Shown here: positions 1 through 7,948 of the stretch, one piece after another | Numbering within the stretch: position 1 is the stretch's first letter | Layout of the letters: each line of letters begins with the position of its first letter | Source: Acidobacteriota bacterium | GTDB taxonomy: Bacteria > Acidobacteriota > Blastocatellia > RBC074 | Assembly: GCA_022614735.1 (NCBI GenBank) | Contig: JAKEHZ010000348.1 | Coordinates: 1-43,790, forward strand | Direction of reading: 5' to 3' | DNA length: 43,790 nucleotides | Position numbers and translations under genes: made by a program | The notes under the pieces: generated by a model | What the model was told of the DNA's origin: nothing | Seen by the model: only the letters and a program-made list of their open reading frames with translations | Databases searched by the model: none

Positions 1-93
1 GCGGATTGCGGATTTAAAGAGAGCCAGTACCTGAATTGCTGAAATATTTTCAAATCCGCAATCCGCAATCCGCAATCCGCAATCCGCAATCAT
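1..93. repeat. Family A palindromic repeat (heptamer arms), cut by window edge
   Basis: The arms are tandem copies of the 7-mer ATCCGCA and its complement: the left arm (GCGGATT units) starts at or before base 1, and the right arm has about six copies from 52 to 91. The loop is AT-rich. The repeat runs up to the ATG at 95 and occupies the place where a ribosome-binding site would be. A second copy lies at 7859-7948. Confidence 0.9.
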
Positions 94-94
94 C

Positions 95-1279
95 ATGACC
101 ACTCCACTCTCAAATATCCGCGTTCTCGACTTTGGCCGCTACATCGCCGGGCCGTATTGCGCGATGATGCTGGCCGACTTTGGCGCTGAGGTGATCCGCA
201 TCGAACGTCGCGAGGGTGGTGAGGACCGCTACATTGCCCCGATCACTGAGCAGGGCGACGGGCCGATGTTCATCGGCTACAATCGCAACAAGAAAGGAAT
301 CACGCTCGATCTTGCACACCCGCAGAGCCGTGAAATCAAACGGCGGTTGATCGCCAGCGCCGACGTTGTCATTGCCAATTTACCTTCGGACGTTTTGCAG
401 AAACTCGAACTGGACTACGAATCGCTCACTGCTATCAAACCGGATATCATTCTCACCCGCATTTCCGCCTTTGGCCCTGATGGACCGTACGCCAATCGGG
501 TCGGATTTGACTCGGTTGTGCAGGCCATGTCGGGGGCGATGAGATTGACGGGGTTTCCCGGCCCACCGATACGCAGCGTCGTCAGCTTTGAAGACCTGGG
601 GACCGCTCTACATGCAGCCTTTGGCACGATGGTCGCTCTTTACGAGCGAGAGAAGACAGGCCGGGGGCAGATTGTCGACGCGTCCCTCCTCGCCACGGGT
701 GTGACGTTCATGCAGGTGTTGTTGGCCGAACGATACGTCCTCGATCTTATTCGCAAACAACAGGGTAATACTGGCTTCCACGTTGCGCCGAACGATACCT
801 ATAAGACAAAAGATGGATGGATAATGGTTCAAGTGATGGGCCAGCCTATGTTCAAACGATGGGCGCGGTTGATCGAGAGAGAGGATTTGCTCGATGACCC
901 ACGTTGTGCTGATGACATCACACGAGCAAATCATCACGGAGTGATCACGGAAGCGATGAATGGCTGGGCCTCTCAACTGAAGACCGAAGAGGCGATCGAC
1001 CGGCTGGAAGAAGCCCGCGTCCCATGCGCTAAGGTTTACGAGCTCACTGAGGTTTTTGATGATCCCCAGGTGCGGGCGCGTGATTTGTTGAGGTACGTCG
1101 AATACCCGGGAAGCGCCAGGCAGTTCCCCCTCGCCAATACGCCGGTCCGCCTGTCGGAGACTGATGGCGAAGTGAGGCATCGCGCGCCGATGCTCGGTGA
1201 GCATACTGATGAGGTCTTACATGGGTTGGGATTCAGCTCCGAAGAGATTGCTCAGTTTCACTATGCCAGTGTAGTTTAA
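95..1279 (+). CDS. CaiB/BaiF (family III) CoA-transferase
   Basis: 394 aa, the normal length for family III CoA-transferases, which move CoA between carboxylic acids through an aspartyl-CoA intermediate in the cytosol. The N-terminus (VLDFGRYIAGPYCAMMLADFG) and the NRNKKGITLDL segment are characteristic. The likely catalytic aspartate is Asp167 in SFEDLGTA, matching Asp169 of formyl-CoA transferase. The C-terminal GEHTDEVL motif is also typical. The substrate cannot be told; the nearby acyl-CoA dehydrogenase, SDR and thiolase suggest fatty or branched acyl-CoA catabolism. The start directly abuts a family A repeat and has no visible Shine-Dalgarno, so translation may be leaderless or weak. 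It converges on the LOG gene, with a palindrome between them. Confidence 0.9.
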   Translation: MTTPLSNIRVLDFGRYIAGPYCAMMLADFGAEVIRIERREGGEDRYIAPITEQGDGPMFIGYNRNKKGITLDLAHPQSREIKRRLIASADVVIANLPSDVLQKLELDYESLTAIKPDIILTRISAFGPDGPYANRVGFDSVVQAMSGAMRLTGFPGPPIRSVVSFEDLGTALHAAFGTMVALYEREKTGRGQIVDASLLATGVTFMQVLLAERYVLDLIRKQQGNTGFHVAPNDTYKTKDGWIMVQVMGQPMFKRWARLIEREDLLDDPRCADDITRANHHGVITEAMNGWASQLKTEEAIDRLEEARVPCAKVYELTEVFDDPQVRARDLLRYVEYPGSARQFPLANTPVRLSETDGEVRHRAPMLGEHTDEVLHGLGFSSEEIAQFHYASVV

Positions 1280-1358
1280 AGTACGGGGAGCGTAAGCGAC
1301 CTCTTACTTACGAAAGCGCCGCTAAACCAAATAACAGGTCGCTTACGCTCCCCGTACT
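1280..1358. repeat. Family D palindrome between convergent genes
   Basis: Perfect 23-bp arms at 1280-1302 and 1336-1358, starting AGTACGGGGAGCGTAAGCGA, around a 33-nt loop. The element starts one base after the CoA-transferase stop and ends 2 bases before the LOG-gene stop. It could work as a bidirectional terminator hairpin, although no T-run follows. The same core, with CAGCG for AAGCG, forms the inner part of the palindrome at 23304-23424. Confidence 0.9.
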
Positions 1359-1360
1359 GC

Positions 1361-1972
1361 TCACGTCTCACTCAGATCAACCCACTTGACAATACCCTCC
1401 AGCGGTTGATAGTTGAAGAGGCGCACGAGTAAATCCGCAATATCAGATGACACGACGATCAACTGTCGATAACGCGGCCTGACAAATCCCTCCTCAATCG
1501 CGCGATCGATCATGGCCAGCAATGGGTCGAAATATCCTTCAAGGTTGAGTATGCCAATTGGCTTCTGATGAATGCCAAGCTGCGCCCACGTCAGGACCTC
1601 AAACAATTCATCAAAAGTTCCCAAACCGCCGGGCAGGGCGATGAAAGCATCAGCCAGGCTGGCCATCATCGCTTTGCGTTCGTGCATCGTCCTGACAATT
1701 CGCAATTCGACTTGAGTTTCAAAAGTCGGTTCAAGCGCTCGCTCTTTGGTCGCCAGGGCATAAGGAATCACTCCAATGACTTCACCTTTAGCCTCGATAA
1801 CGGCCCGAGCAACTTCGCCCATTAATCCGATTCCCCCGCCACCATAAACCAATCCCATCCCGTACCCAGCCATCGTTCGACCCAATGTCTGTGCTTGTTC
1901 AAGATAAATTTCGCGTGTGCCGCGACTGGATCCACAGAACACGCAGATGCGTTTGATCCTCATTTCATCCAT
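1361..1972 (-). CDS. LOG-family protein (TIGR00730), likely cytokinin riboside 5'-monophosphate phosphoribohydrolase-like
   Basis: 203 aa Rossmann-like protein of the LOG / 'lysine decarboxylase-like' family. The signature PGGLGTFDE lies at residues 114-122, MHERK at 96-100 and the nucleotide-binding FCGSS near residue 12. Family members cleave the N-glycosidic bond of nucleoside monophosphates; bacterial substrates are often unknown. Length is typical. Two in-frame ATGs (codons 1 and 4) are possible and neither has a strong Shine-Dalgarno. The gene is monocistronic, divergent from the regulator-like gene at 2155 and convergent with the CoA-transferase. Confidence 0.9.
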   Translation of the reverse strand: MDEMRIKRICVFCGSSRGTREIYLEQAQTLGRTMAGYGMGLVYGGGGIGLMGEVARAVIEAKGEVIGVIPYALATKERALEPTFETQVELRIVRTMHERKAMMASLADAFIALPGGLGTFDELFEVLTWAQLGIHQKPIGILNLEGYFDPLLAMIDRAIEEGFVRPRYRQLIVVSSDIADLLVRLFNYQPLEGIVKWVDLSET

Positions 1973-2154
1973 CGAAGAACTATCTCACAGGACATGGAAA
2001 GTTATCTAGTGATTGCCGGGAAATCGCCATGCGCGGGGTTTGCGGTTATACTTGTGGCTGTTATAGCTTGATCTGGAAAGAATCCGTCACACGAGCTCCC
2101 TCTTCCGGACAGACCAGAATTATTTTCAGCATACTATGCGCTGGAGAACCACTT

Positions 2155-3519
2155 ATGACATCGCTAGTCAACGGAGGTAGACTGACAGCAAAGCCGGTAG
2201 ACCCGGAAGAAATGAAAGAGGCTCTTGAGCGGGTCTTGAGCAGCAAGTATTTCGCTCATGCTCCGATGAAGCAAAGATTCTTGCGCTTGATCTGTGAATA
2301 TCATCTCAGTGGACGCGGAGGAGAACTCAACGAATATCTAATCGGGCAAGAAGTCTTTGACCGCGACAGCACATACAACCCTGCCACTGATCCGATTGTT
2401 CGAGTCGGCGCTCATGGTGTCCGTGAGAAACTCGAACTCTACTACCAGAAGGAAGGAGGAGATGACGAGATTCGTATTGTGATGCCAGTCGGCAGCTACA
2501 ACATCTGCTTTGTCAGACATTCACCCCAGAAACCCGAAGAAAATCAGATCAGGCAATCACAAGTTCCCCCGGTTGACTTCACCCCTGCCATTCAAAAGAG
2601 GAGCGGATGGCGACTTTTGCACTATCTGATTGTGGCTGCCTTAGCAATCGCTGTTGCCGTGCTGATTTACTCTAATCTACAGTTGCAACGACAAGTCGCA
2701 CTAGCAACAACGCAGAAAGAACTGGATGTGTACAGACTCGTTTGGGAGCCATTCCTCAAGTTTGAGGGGCCGACTCTAATGGTCTTGAGTAACCCTCCGG
2801 TCTTCCGGTTCATCAATCCGACCGATCCGGTTTCAACCGTCAATAAGTCAATTCCACTCACATCAGAGCAAACAGCGGAAGTTTTTGAAGCGCTGCCGAA
2901 CAAGACGATCATTCAGATCATCAAGAACCCCAGGCTGATTCTCATATCCGACACCTATACCGGCATCGGCGAAGCCATCGGCGTTCATCGCGTGACAGGA
3001 GTTTTTCGCACCTTCGACAAAAACATCTCACTCAAGCAGAGCCGCACGGTGAGCGTTGAAGACCTTAAGAATCAAAACGTCATCGTTCTGGGTAGCGTCT
3101 GGGTGAATAACTGGTCCGGGAAATTGCCGGCCAAAGAAGAGTTCATTTACAGCAATGATGTGACTGTTAAAAATCTCAATCCACGTCCAGGTGAAGAGCG
3201 CGAGTACCACGCCGTTTTTGACCAACAGAATAGCAAGTTGATTGAAGATTATGCGATTGTGACGGTAGGGCCGAACATCTCGGATAGGGATCAAGTTATG
3301 ATCATTGCGGGATTGCACAGCGAAGGTACTGCGGCTGCGGCCGAATACGTCACCAGCAAACATTATCTGAGGGAGCTCAACCAGCGACTTCTTCTGATGG
3401 GTGGTAAGTCCGGGGCGCCCAAATACTATCAAGCGCTTCTCAAGGCCGGCGTCGATAATGGCATTCCGACAACCATCTCATTGGTCTCCGTTCACGCACT
3501 CCGCAACTCGACGCCGTGA
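2155..3519 (+). CDS. Membrane-anchored protein with an acidobacterial regulator-like N-terminal domain
   Basis: 454 aa from the chosen ATG at 2155, preceded by CTGGAG; the frame stays open upstream to 2029, but that extension is cysteine-rich and lacks a ribosome-binding site. Residues about 15-130 (KYFAHAPMKQRFLRL, EYLIGQEVFDRDSTYNP, DPIVRVGAHGVREKL, GSYNICF) match a domain I know from many acidobacterial proteins, where it often precedes TPR, WD40 or transmembrane segments and is thought to be a winged-helix-like DNA- or signal-binding module. One transmembrane helix follows at about 152-174, then a roughly 270-residue domain with no recognised family, probably extracytoplasmic. This suggests one-component signalling across the membrane. 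Function unknown. Confidence 0.75.
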   Translation: MTSLVNGGRLTAKPVDPEEMKEALERVLSSKYFAHAPMKQRFLRLICEYHLSGRGGELNEYLIGQEVFDRDSTYNPATDPIVRVGAHGVREKLELYYQKEGGDDEIRIVMPVGSYNICFVRHSPQKPEENQIRQSQVPPVDFTPAIQKRSGWRLLHYLIVAALAIAVAVLIYSNLQLQRQVALATTQKELDVYRLVWEPFLKFEGPTLMVLSNPPVFRFINPTDPVSTVNKSIPLTSEQTAEVFEALPNKTIIQIIKNPRLILISDTYTGIGEAIGVHRVTGVFRTFDKNISLKQSRTVSVEDLKNQNVIVLGSVWVNNWSGKLPAKEEFIYSNDVTVKNLNPRPGEEREYHAVFDQQNSKLIEDYAIVTVGPNISDRDQVMIIAGLHSEGTAAAAEYVTSKHYLRELNQRLLLMGGKSGAPKYYQALLKAGVDNGIPTTISLVSVHALRNSTP

Positions 3520-3526
3520 TTGATCC

Positions 3527-4729
3527 TCACTCGTATTTCTTCAGCTCGTGTTTCGCAATTGCTTCACGGTGAACTTCATCGGGACCATCGGCCAAACGCA
3601 ACGTTCGCGAGTGCGCCCAGGCGCTCGCCAGATTGAAATCCTGGGACACGCCGCCGCCGCCGTGCGCCTGCAAAGCCCGATCGATGACGCGTAGAGCCAT
3701 ATTGGGTGCGATGACTTTGATCATTGCGATTTCAGCGCGCGCTCTTTTGTTGCCGACTGTATCCATCATATAAGCTGCTTTGAGCGTCAAGAGACGAGAC
3801 TGTTCAATCTCCATACGCGATTCGGCAATGTCGGCGCGGATAGTGCCCATCTCAGCCAGGGTCTTGCCAAAAGCCACACGATGCTTGACGCGCCGGCACA
3901 TTGCTTCGAGCGCGCGTTCAGCCAACCCGATCTGGCGCATACAGTGATGAATTCGCCCCGGTCCCAAACGACCCTGCGCTATCTCAAATCCGCGCCCCTC
4001 ACCGAGGAGCATGTTCGATGCAGGGACGCGCACATTTTCAAAAGTCACTTCAGCATGACCATGCGGCGCGTCATCATAACCGAAAACCGTTAACATCCGT
4101 TTAACGGTAATGCCGCGCGTATCCAGGGGAACGAGAATCATTGATTGTTGCTGATGCGTTGGCGCATTCGGATCCGTCTTGCCCATAAAGATCGAAATTT
4201 TGCAGCGCGGATCACCTGCGCCTGAGGTCCACCATTTGTGCCCGTTGATCACATACTCATCACCATCCCGGTTGATCGATGCTCTGATGTTCGTCGCATC
4301 TGAGGAAGCGACTTCCGGCTCCGTCATCGCGAAACACGAGCGTATCTCGCCTTCGAGCAGCGGCCTGAGCCATTGCCGTTTTTGTTCTTCAGTGCCGTAG
4401 CGGACGATCACTTCCATGTTGCCAGTGTCCGGTGCGGAGCAGTTAAAGACTTCGGGCGACCATGGCACGCGGCCCATAATCTCGCACAAGGGAGCGTATT
4501 CCAGATTAGCCAAACCTGCTCCGTATTCGCTCTCCGGCAAAAACAGATTCCAGAGGCCTTCGGCTCGAGCCTTCTTCTTCAGCTCTTCAATCAAGGGCAC
4601 GGCCTTCCATCTGTCACCGGAGTTGACCTGCTCGTAATATATCCGTTCATTCGGATAGATGTGTTCGTCCATGAAGTCCGAAAGCTTTTTCTGCAGGTAT
4701 TTGACCTTATCTGAAAATTCGAAGTACAT
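3527..4729 (-). CDS. Acyl-CoA dehydrogenase family protein
   Basis: 400 aa FAD-dependent acyl-CoA dehydrogenase, catalysing alpha,beta-desaturation of an acyl-CoA in the cytosol. Motifs: CFAMTEPEVASSDATNI (FAD/substrate loop), GHKWWTSGAGDPRC, RVPASNMLLGEGRGF, and the C-terminal QAHGGGGVSQDF and LADGPDEVHREAIAK segments. I place the start at 4729 because AAAGGA (4744-4739) sits 9 nt upstream. An in-frame ATG at 4747 overlaps the stop of the upstream ThDP-enzyme gene as ATGA and would add six residues. Either way the two genes are translationally coupled. C-terminal glycine and HRE patterns resemble ACAD10/11-like members. The exact substrate is unknown. Confidence 0.9.
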   Translation of the reverse strand: MYFEFSDKVKYLQKKLSDFMDEHIYPNERIYYEQVNSGDRWKAVPLIEELKKKARAEGLWNLFLPESEYGAGLANLEYAPLCEIMGRVPWSPEVFNCSAPDTGNMEVIVRYGTEEQKRQWLRPLLEGEIRSCFAMTEPEVASSDATNIRASINRDGDEYVINGHKWWTSGAGDPRCKISIFMGKTDPNAPTHQQQSMILVPLDTRGITVKRMLTVFGYDDAPHGHAEVTFENVRVPASNMLLGEGRGFEIAQGRLGPGRIHHCMRQIGLAERALEAMCRRVKHRVAFGKTLAEMGTIRADIAESRMEIEQSRLLTLKAAYMMDTVGNKRARAEIAMIKVIAPNMALRVIDRALQAHGGGGVSQDFNLASAWAHSRTLRLADGPDEVHREAIAKHELKKYE

Positions 4730-4738
4730 ATGGATGAT

Positions 4739-4744
4739 TCCTTT
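4739..4744 (-). promoter_or_regulatory. Ribosome-binding site deciding the acyl-CoA dehydrogenase start
   Basis: AAAGGA on the minus strand, 9 nt before the ATG at 4729. It overlaps the 3' end of the ThDP-enzyme gene, which supports the internal start over the overlapping ATG at 4747. Confidence 0.55.
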
Positions 4745-6285
4745 CATAAAACCGCATCGATCAATCGCGGCCCTGGTTCTGACAATGATCTCTCCAGTTC
4801 TCTCGTTAGCTCTTCAGCCGTCTCGACTCGAGTCGCAGGCACTCCCATCCCCTGCGACAATTGCACCCAATCGATCGCAGGATTGCCGAGACTCATCAAG
4901 GCTTGCGCTCGTTCGCCAAACTCTTTCACTCCGGCGCGCATCAACTCAATGCCCAGGATGCGATAGCTCCGGTTGTTACAAATGATCGTTTTGACATTGA
5001 GCTGCTCACGCGCCTGAGTCCAGAGTGATTGCAGCGTGTACATCGCGCTCCCATCGGCCTGCAAGGAGATGACAGTCCGATCGGGACACGCAATGGCCGC
5101 GCCGGTAGCGCAGGGCAATCCCAAACCAATCGCTCCGCCGGGCTGTGTCAGATATGAATGCCTCTGCGCGCTCTGCGACATCACACAGAACGGCCCTGTG
5201 CTGGTGTTGCCCTCCTCCATGACGATTGCATTTTCCGGCAGCAATGCGGCAACTGATGCAGATAGAGTTTCTGGTTTCAGTTTGCCAGTAGGGGGCGAAG
5301 GAGTTTGAAGGACCGAGTTGACTTCAACGTTAACATCCGCGCCAAGAACATCAGCCAATGCTTCGAGCGCAGAAACGATGTCTTCATCGGGGGTCGCCAA
5401 TGTTGACGTTTGCTGATGCGGAGAGGTCAAAAAGCTCGGTACGCCGGGGTAACCGAAGAATGCCACTGGCGGTCTTGCTCCGGCGAGCACGACCGTTTTG
5501 AAGGGTGATAGCGCGCCAATGGCCTGTTCGGGGAAATATGGCAACCGCTCGATAATCGGTGTGCCCGCGCCTCGTTCCCACCGCGCCGGAAAGGTCTCGC
5601 ACATCAGCTTGCATTTGCTCGCCTCGGCGATTCGTGCGACGGCTTTCAGCCCGCGCTCACGCAGTGCGTATCCGCCGAGAAACAGGACCGCCTGGTCACC
5701 GCGTAATGCCTGCGCGGCTTGCTCAATCGCCTGGCTGCTGACTGCGGGAGGTGACGGAACCGGTTTTGAAGGGGCAGCACCGCTCGCCGGTTCGAGTTGA
5801 CAATCGTGAGGCAAGATCAAAGTCGCGATATTTCCCGGTTTGACTGATGCCGCAACGATGGCATCTATGGCATCTCCCGCCAACTCCTCAGCCGATTTGC
5901 TACGTCGAATCCAGGCTGAAACCGGTCTCGCGAGCGAGATGATGTCGGAAGTCAGCGGAGCATCGGCAGCCAGGTGCCAGGTCGCGTGATCTCCGATCAG
6001 ATTGACTATGGGTGAGCGCGCGCGCCGCGCGTCGTGTAGATAAGCTATGCCATTAGCAAAACCGGGACCCAGATGGAGCAGAGTCAGCCCCGGTTTTTCG
6101 GCCATTCGCGCGTACCCATCCGCTGCCCCGGTGCACACGCCCTCAAACAAACAGAGGACGGCGCGCATCCCGCCGATCTCATCCAAGGCCCGAACCATCG
6201 GCATCTCAGTCGTGCCCGGATTGGCGAAACAGACATCAAGACCCGCCTTGATCAATGTGCGAATAAGACTTTCAGCCCCGTTCAT
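4744..6285 (-). CDS. Thiamine diphosphate-dependent enzyme, acetolactate synthase large-subunit-like
   Basis: 513 aa ThDP enzyme with the usual Pyr, central and PP domains. Glu48 in LFEGVCTGAADGYARM is the cofactor-activating glutamate. The PP domain carries the ThDP/Mg motif as ADGSAMYTLQSLW followed by CNNRSYRIL, with ADG replacing the usual GDG. It is shorter than true acetolactate synthase (about 560 aa) and belongs to the IlvB-like group that includes benzoylformate decarboxylase relatives, so a 2-keto-acid decarboxylase or lyase is likely. It is cotranscribed with the acyl-CoA dehydrogenase (ATGA overlap), which suggests that the product enters acyl-CoA metabolism. The ribosome-binding site is weak. 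Confidence 0.85.
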   Translation of the reverse strand: MNGAESLIRTLIKAGLDVCFANPGTTEMPMVRALDEIGGMRAVLCLFEGVCTGAADGYARMAEKPGLTLLHLGPGFANGIAYLHDARRARSPIVNLIGDHATWHLAADAPLTSDIISLARPVSAWIRRSKSAEELAGDAIDAIVAASVKPGNIATLILPHDCQLEPASGAAPSKPVPSPPAVSSQAIEQAAQALRGDQAVLFLGGYALRERGLKAVARIAEASKCKLMCETFPARWERGAGTPIIERLPYFPEQAIGALSPFKTVVLAGARPPVAFFGYPGVPSFLTSPHQQTSTLATPDEDIVSALEALADVLGADVNVEVNSVLQTPSPPTGKLKPETLSASVAALLPENAIVMEEGNTSTGPFCVMSQSAQRHSYLTQPGGAIGLGLPCATGAAIACPDRTVISLQADGSAMYTLQSLWTQAREQLNVKTIICNNRSYRILGIELMRAGVKEFGERAQALMSLGNPAIDWVQLSQGMGVPATRVETAEELTRELERSLSEPGPRLIDAVL

Positions 6286-6344
6286 TGTTATTTTTGTAAT
6301 TATTCCAAAGGTAATTTATATGCCTAAGTTTCATTGTTATGCTT

Positions 6345-6461
6345 CAGTAAAAGATGTCAATTCACCACGGATTGGCACGGATGCGACGGATCAGCACGGA
6401 TTAATCCGTGAAAATCCGTCGCATCCGTGTCAATCCGTGGTGAATTGACATCTTTTACTCA
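6345..6461. repeat. Family B palindrome (CACGGAT units)
   Basis: Near-perfect arms of about 45 bp: the left arm runs from AGTAAAAGATGTCAATTCAC into CGGATGCGACGGAT, and the right arm is its complement ending at 6461 with about one mismatch. Subunits resemble CCACGGATTGGCACGGAT. It lies upstream of the ThDP-enzyme gene and 11 bp from the NIPSNAP stop. A related copy is at 26602-26673. Confidence 0.9.
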
Positions 6462-6472
6462 GGCATTATGTT

Positions 6473-6952
6473 TCATTTTTTTGGCGCGTAATCAGTGGCC
6501 ATCAAGATCACCGATTCAACTTTTTCAACGAGTCTCCCGTTCTTCTCGCTCTCAGCGCGCGCCGCCAGCCATCCTGGATCAGCGCGAAAACTATTCCACG
6601 CTTTTTGTAGCGCGTCGCGGCTCGGAAACACCAGAATGTAGACGAGTTTGTTTTCCGATCCATTCTCTTTATCCGCCGGCCCCCAGAATCCGACGACCTC
6701 CATTCCATGCTTTTTGAAGTACTTCATTGTGTGATTGCGGAACCGCGCGTGCAACTCTTCAAGTTTCCCTGGCGCGGCCGTATAGGTACGAATTTCATAA
6801 CAACGCGAGTACTTCGAGAGCGATGGACTCGGAGCGAGTGTGAGTGGCGCCGGCGCATTTGCCGGCGGTGGTGTGGTGGTTTGCGCTGAAGCGATGATTG
6901 AAATGCAGCAAAGAATTGCGGTGACGAGCAAGGATTTAATAAGTTTGTTCAT
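6473..6952 (-). CDS. Secreted NIPSNAP-domain protein
   Basis: 159 aa. Residues 1-23 form a Sec signal peptide ending SIIASAQ, followed by a Pro/Thr/Ala linker, so the protein is probably periplasmic. From about residue 52 (YEIRTYTAAPGKLEELHARF) to the end it matches the NIPSNAP domain, a dimeric alpha/beta-barrel fold. FKKHGMEVVGFWGP and VYILVFPSRDALQKAWNSF are typical. The molecular function of bacterial NIPSNAP proteins is unknown. AAAGGAG lies about 10 nt upstream of the ATG. A heptamer-unit palindrome separates it from the SDR gene upstream on the same strand. Confidence 0.88.
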   Translation of the reverse strand: MNKLIKSLLVTAILCCISIIASAQTTTPPPANAPAPLTLAPSPSLSKYSRCYEIRTYTAAPGKLEELHARFRNHTMKYFKKHGMEVVGFWGPADKENGSENKLVYILVFPSRDALQKAWNSFRADPGWLAARAESEKNGRLVEKVESVILMATDYAPKK

Positions 6953-6973
6953 GTGTCGAGGCTCCTTTGAGGA

Positions 6974-7042
6974 AGATGCTAGATGCTAGATGCTAGATGT
7001 TAGGGGAGCGTCCTAGCATCTAACATCTAGCATCTAGCATCT
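6974..7042. repeat. Family I palindrome (TAGATGC heptamer arms)
   Basis: The left arm has AGATGCT units repeated three to four times, ending TGTTAGG. The right arm at 7011-7042 is the complement, with two compensating unit differences (C/T). The plus strand continues with TTTTT, but both flanking genes are on the minus strand, so this is not a terminator for them. Confidence 0.9.
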
Positions 7043-7053
7043 TTTTGATGTTT

Positions 7054-7821
7054 TCATTTCGGAGGCATCCGCAACGCGCCATCAAGACGGATTACCTCGC
7101 CGTTGAGCATTTCGTTTTCGATGATGTGTTTGACGAGCGCCGCAAACTCAGGTGGTTGACCCAGGCGTGGTGGGAATGGGACCTGGGCTCCGAGCGACTG
7201 CCTTATTTCCTGCGATAAGCCGGCAAGTAGAGGCGTATCGAAAAGCCCCGGCGCAATGGTCACAACGCGTATTCCGATTCGCGCCAGATCACGCGCAATC
7301 GGCAGCGTCATCCCGACAATCCCACCTTTTGAGGCCGAATAGGCAGCCTGACCGATCTGCCCGTCGAATGCAGCAATCGATGCGGTGTTGACGATCACCC
7401 CGCGTTCACCGCTCGCACCCGGCTCCTGCTGCGCCATTTGCGCAGCAGCCAGACGAATTACGTTGAATGTGCCGATCAGATTTACTTCAATCACACGTTT
7501 GAACGAGGCGAGCGAATGCGGCCCATCTTTGCCAACTGTCTTCTCGCCGACACCGATGCCCGCGCAATTGATCGCGCCGTGGAGCGCGCCAAATGCCGCC
7601 ACTGCTGTACCAACTGTATTCTTCACGCTCTCTTCATCGGTGACGTTGGTTTCGACGAAGAGCGCATTCGCTCCAATCTCTCTGGCCAATCCTTCGCTTC
7701 TATCTTTGTTGATATCAGCGATGACCACCTTGGCGCCGCTCGTAGCCAATAATTGCGCGGTTGCCGCGCCAAGCCCTGATCCACCGCCGGAAATCAAGAA
7801 TACTTTCTTCTGAATCTCCAC
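7054..7821 (-). CDS. SDR-family 3-hydroxyacyl-CoA dehydrogenase type 2-like
   Basis: 255 aa from a GTG start at 7821, chosen because GGAGG lies 7 nt upstream and because the longer frame (to 7944) only translates the family A repeat. Classic short-chain dehydrogenase: NAD-binding GGGSGLGAAT, NCAG, catalytic Ser in NTASIAAF and YSASK. The sequence resembles HSD17B10-type 3-hydroxyacyl-CoA dehydrogenases (VNLIGTFNVIRLAA, GVIVNTASIAAFDGQ, IAPGLFDTPLL). It would oxidise 3-hydroxyacyl-CoA to 3-ketoacyl-CoA, just before the thiolase encoded upstream on the same strand. The two genes are separated by an E scrap and a family A palindrome. Confidence 0.9.
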   Translation of the reverse strand: MEIQKKVFLISGGGSGLGAATAQLLATSGAKVVIADINKDRSEGLAREIGANALFVETNVTDEESVKNTVGTAVAAFGALHGAINCAGIGVGEKTVGKDGPHSLASFKRVIEVNLIGTFNVIRLAAAQMAQQEPGASGERGVIVNTASIAAFDGQIGQAAYSASKGGIVGMTLPIARDLARIGIRVVTIAPGLFDTPLLAGLSQEIRQSLGAQVPFPPRLGQPPEFAALVKHIIENEMLNGEVIRLDGALRMPPK

Positions 7822-7828
7822 TATCTTT

Positions 7829-7833
7829 CCTCC
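7829..7833 (-). promoter_or_regulatory. Shine-Dalgarno deciding the GTG start of the SDR gene
   Basis: GGAGG on the minus strand, 7 nt before GTG 7821. It lies between the start codon and the repeat block, which supports the shorter protein. Confidence 0.7.
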
Positions 7834-7843
7834 ATGGCAGAGT

Positions 7844-7858
7844 GAGAATACGAAACAA
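7844..7858. repeat. Family E scrap
   Basis: GAGAATACGAAACAA is a 15-bp exact match to the outer end of the family E palindrome (compare 18546-18560). It abuts the family A palindrome without its partner arm. Confidence 0.6.
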
Positions 7859-7948
7859 TTGATTGCGGATTGCGGATTGCGGATTGCGGATTTGAAGAGA
7901 AGATTTCCGCAATCAATCCGCAATCCGCAATCCGCAATCCGCAATCAA
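7859..7948. repeat. Family A palindrome overlapping the thiolase stop codon
   Basis: TTGATTGCGGATTGCGGATT-type left arm with about four GCGGATT units, a 20-nt loop, and a matching right arm ending CCGCAATCAA. The outermost bases include the thiolase TGA (7945-7947), so the repeat forms the 3' end of that gene. Confidence 0.9.

Noticed and set aside
52..93. CRISPR-like short tandem repeats
   Set aside because: The 7-mers are contiguous with no spacers and form one arm of a palindrome; no cas genes.
608..1204. 198-aa minus-strand open frame inside the CoA-transferase gene
   Set aside because: It is antisense to a clear family III CoA-transferase and shows no family motifs.
1280..1358. Rho-independent terminator
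   Set aside because: A strong stem but no T-run on either strand; kept only as a repeat with possible terminator function.
7822..7944. 41-codon N-terminal extension of the SDR gene
   Set aside because: It translates the family A repeat (ADCGLRI / IRNPQSAI strings); GGAGG before GTG 7821 marks the true start.
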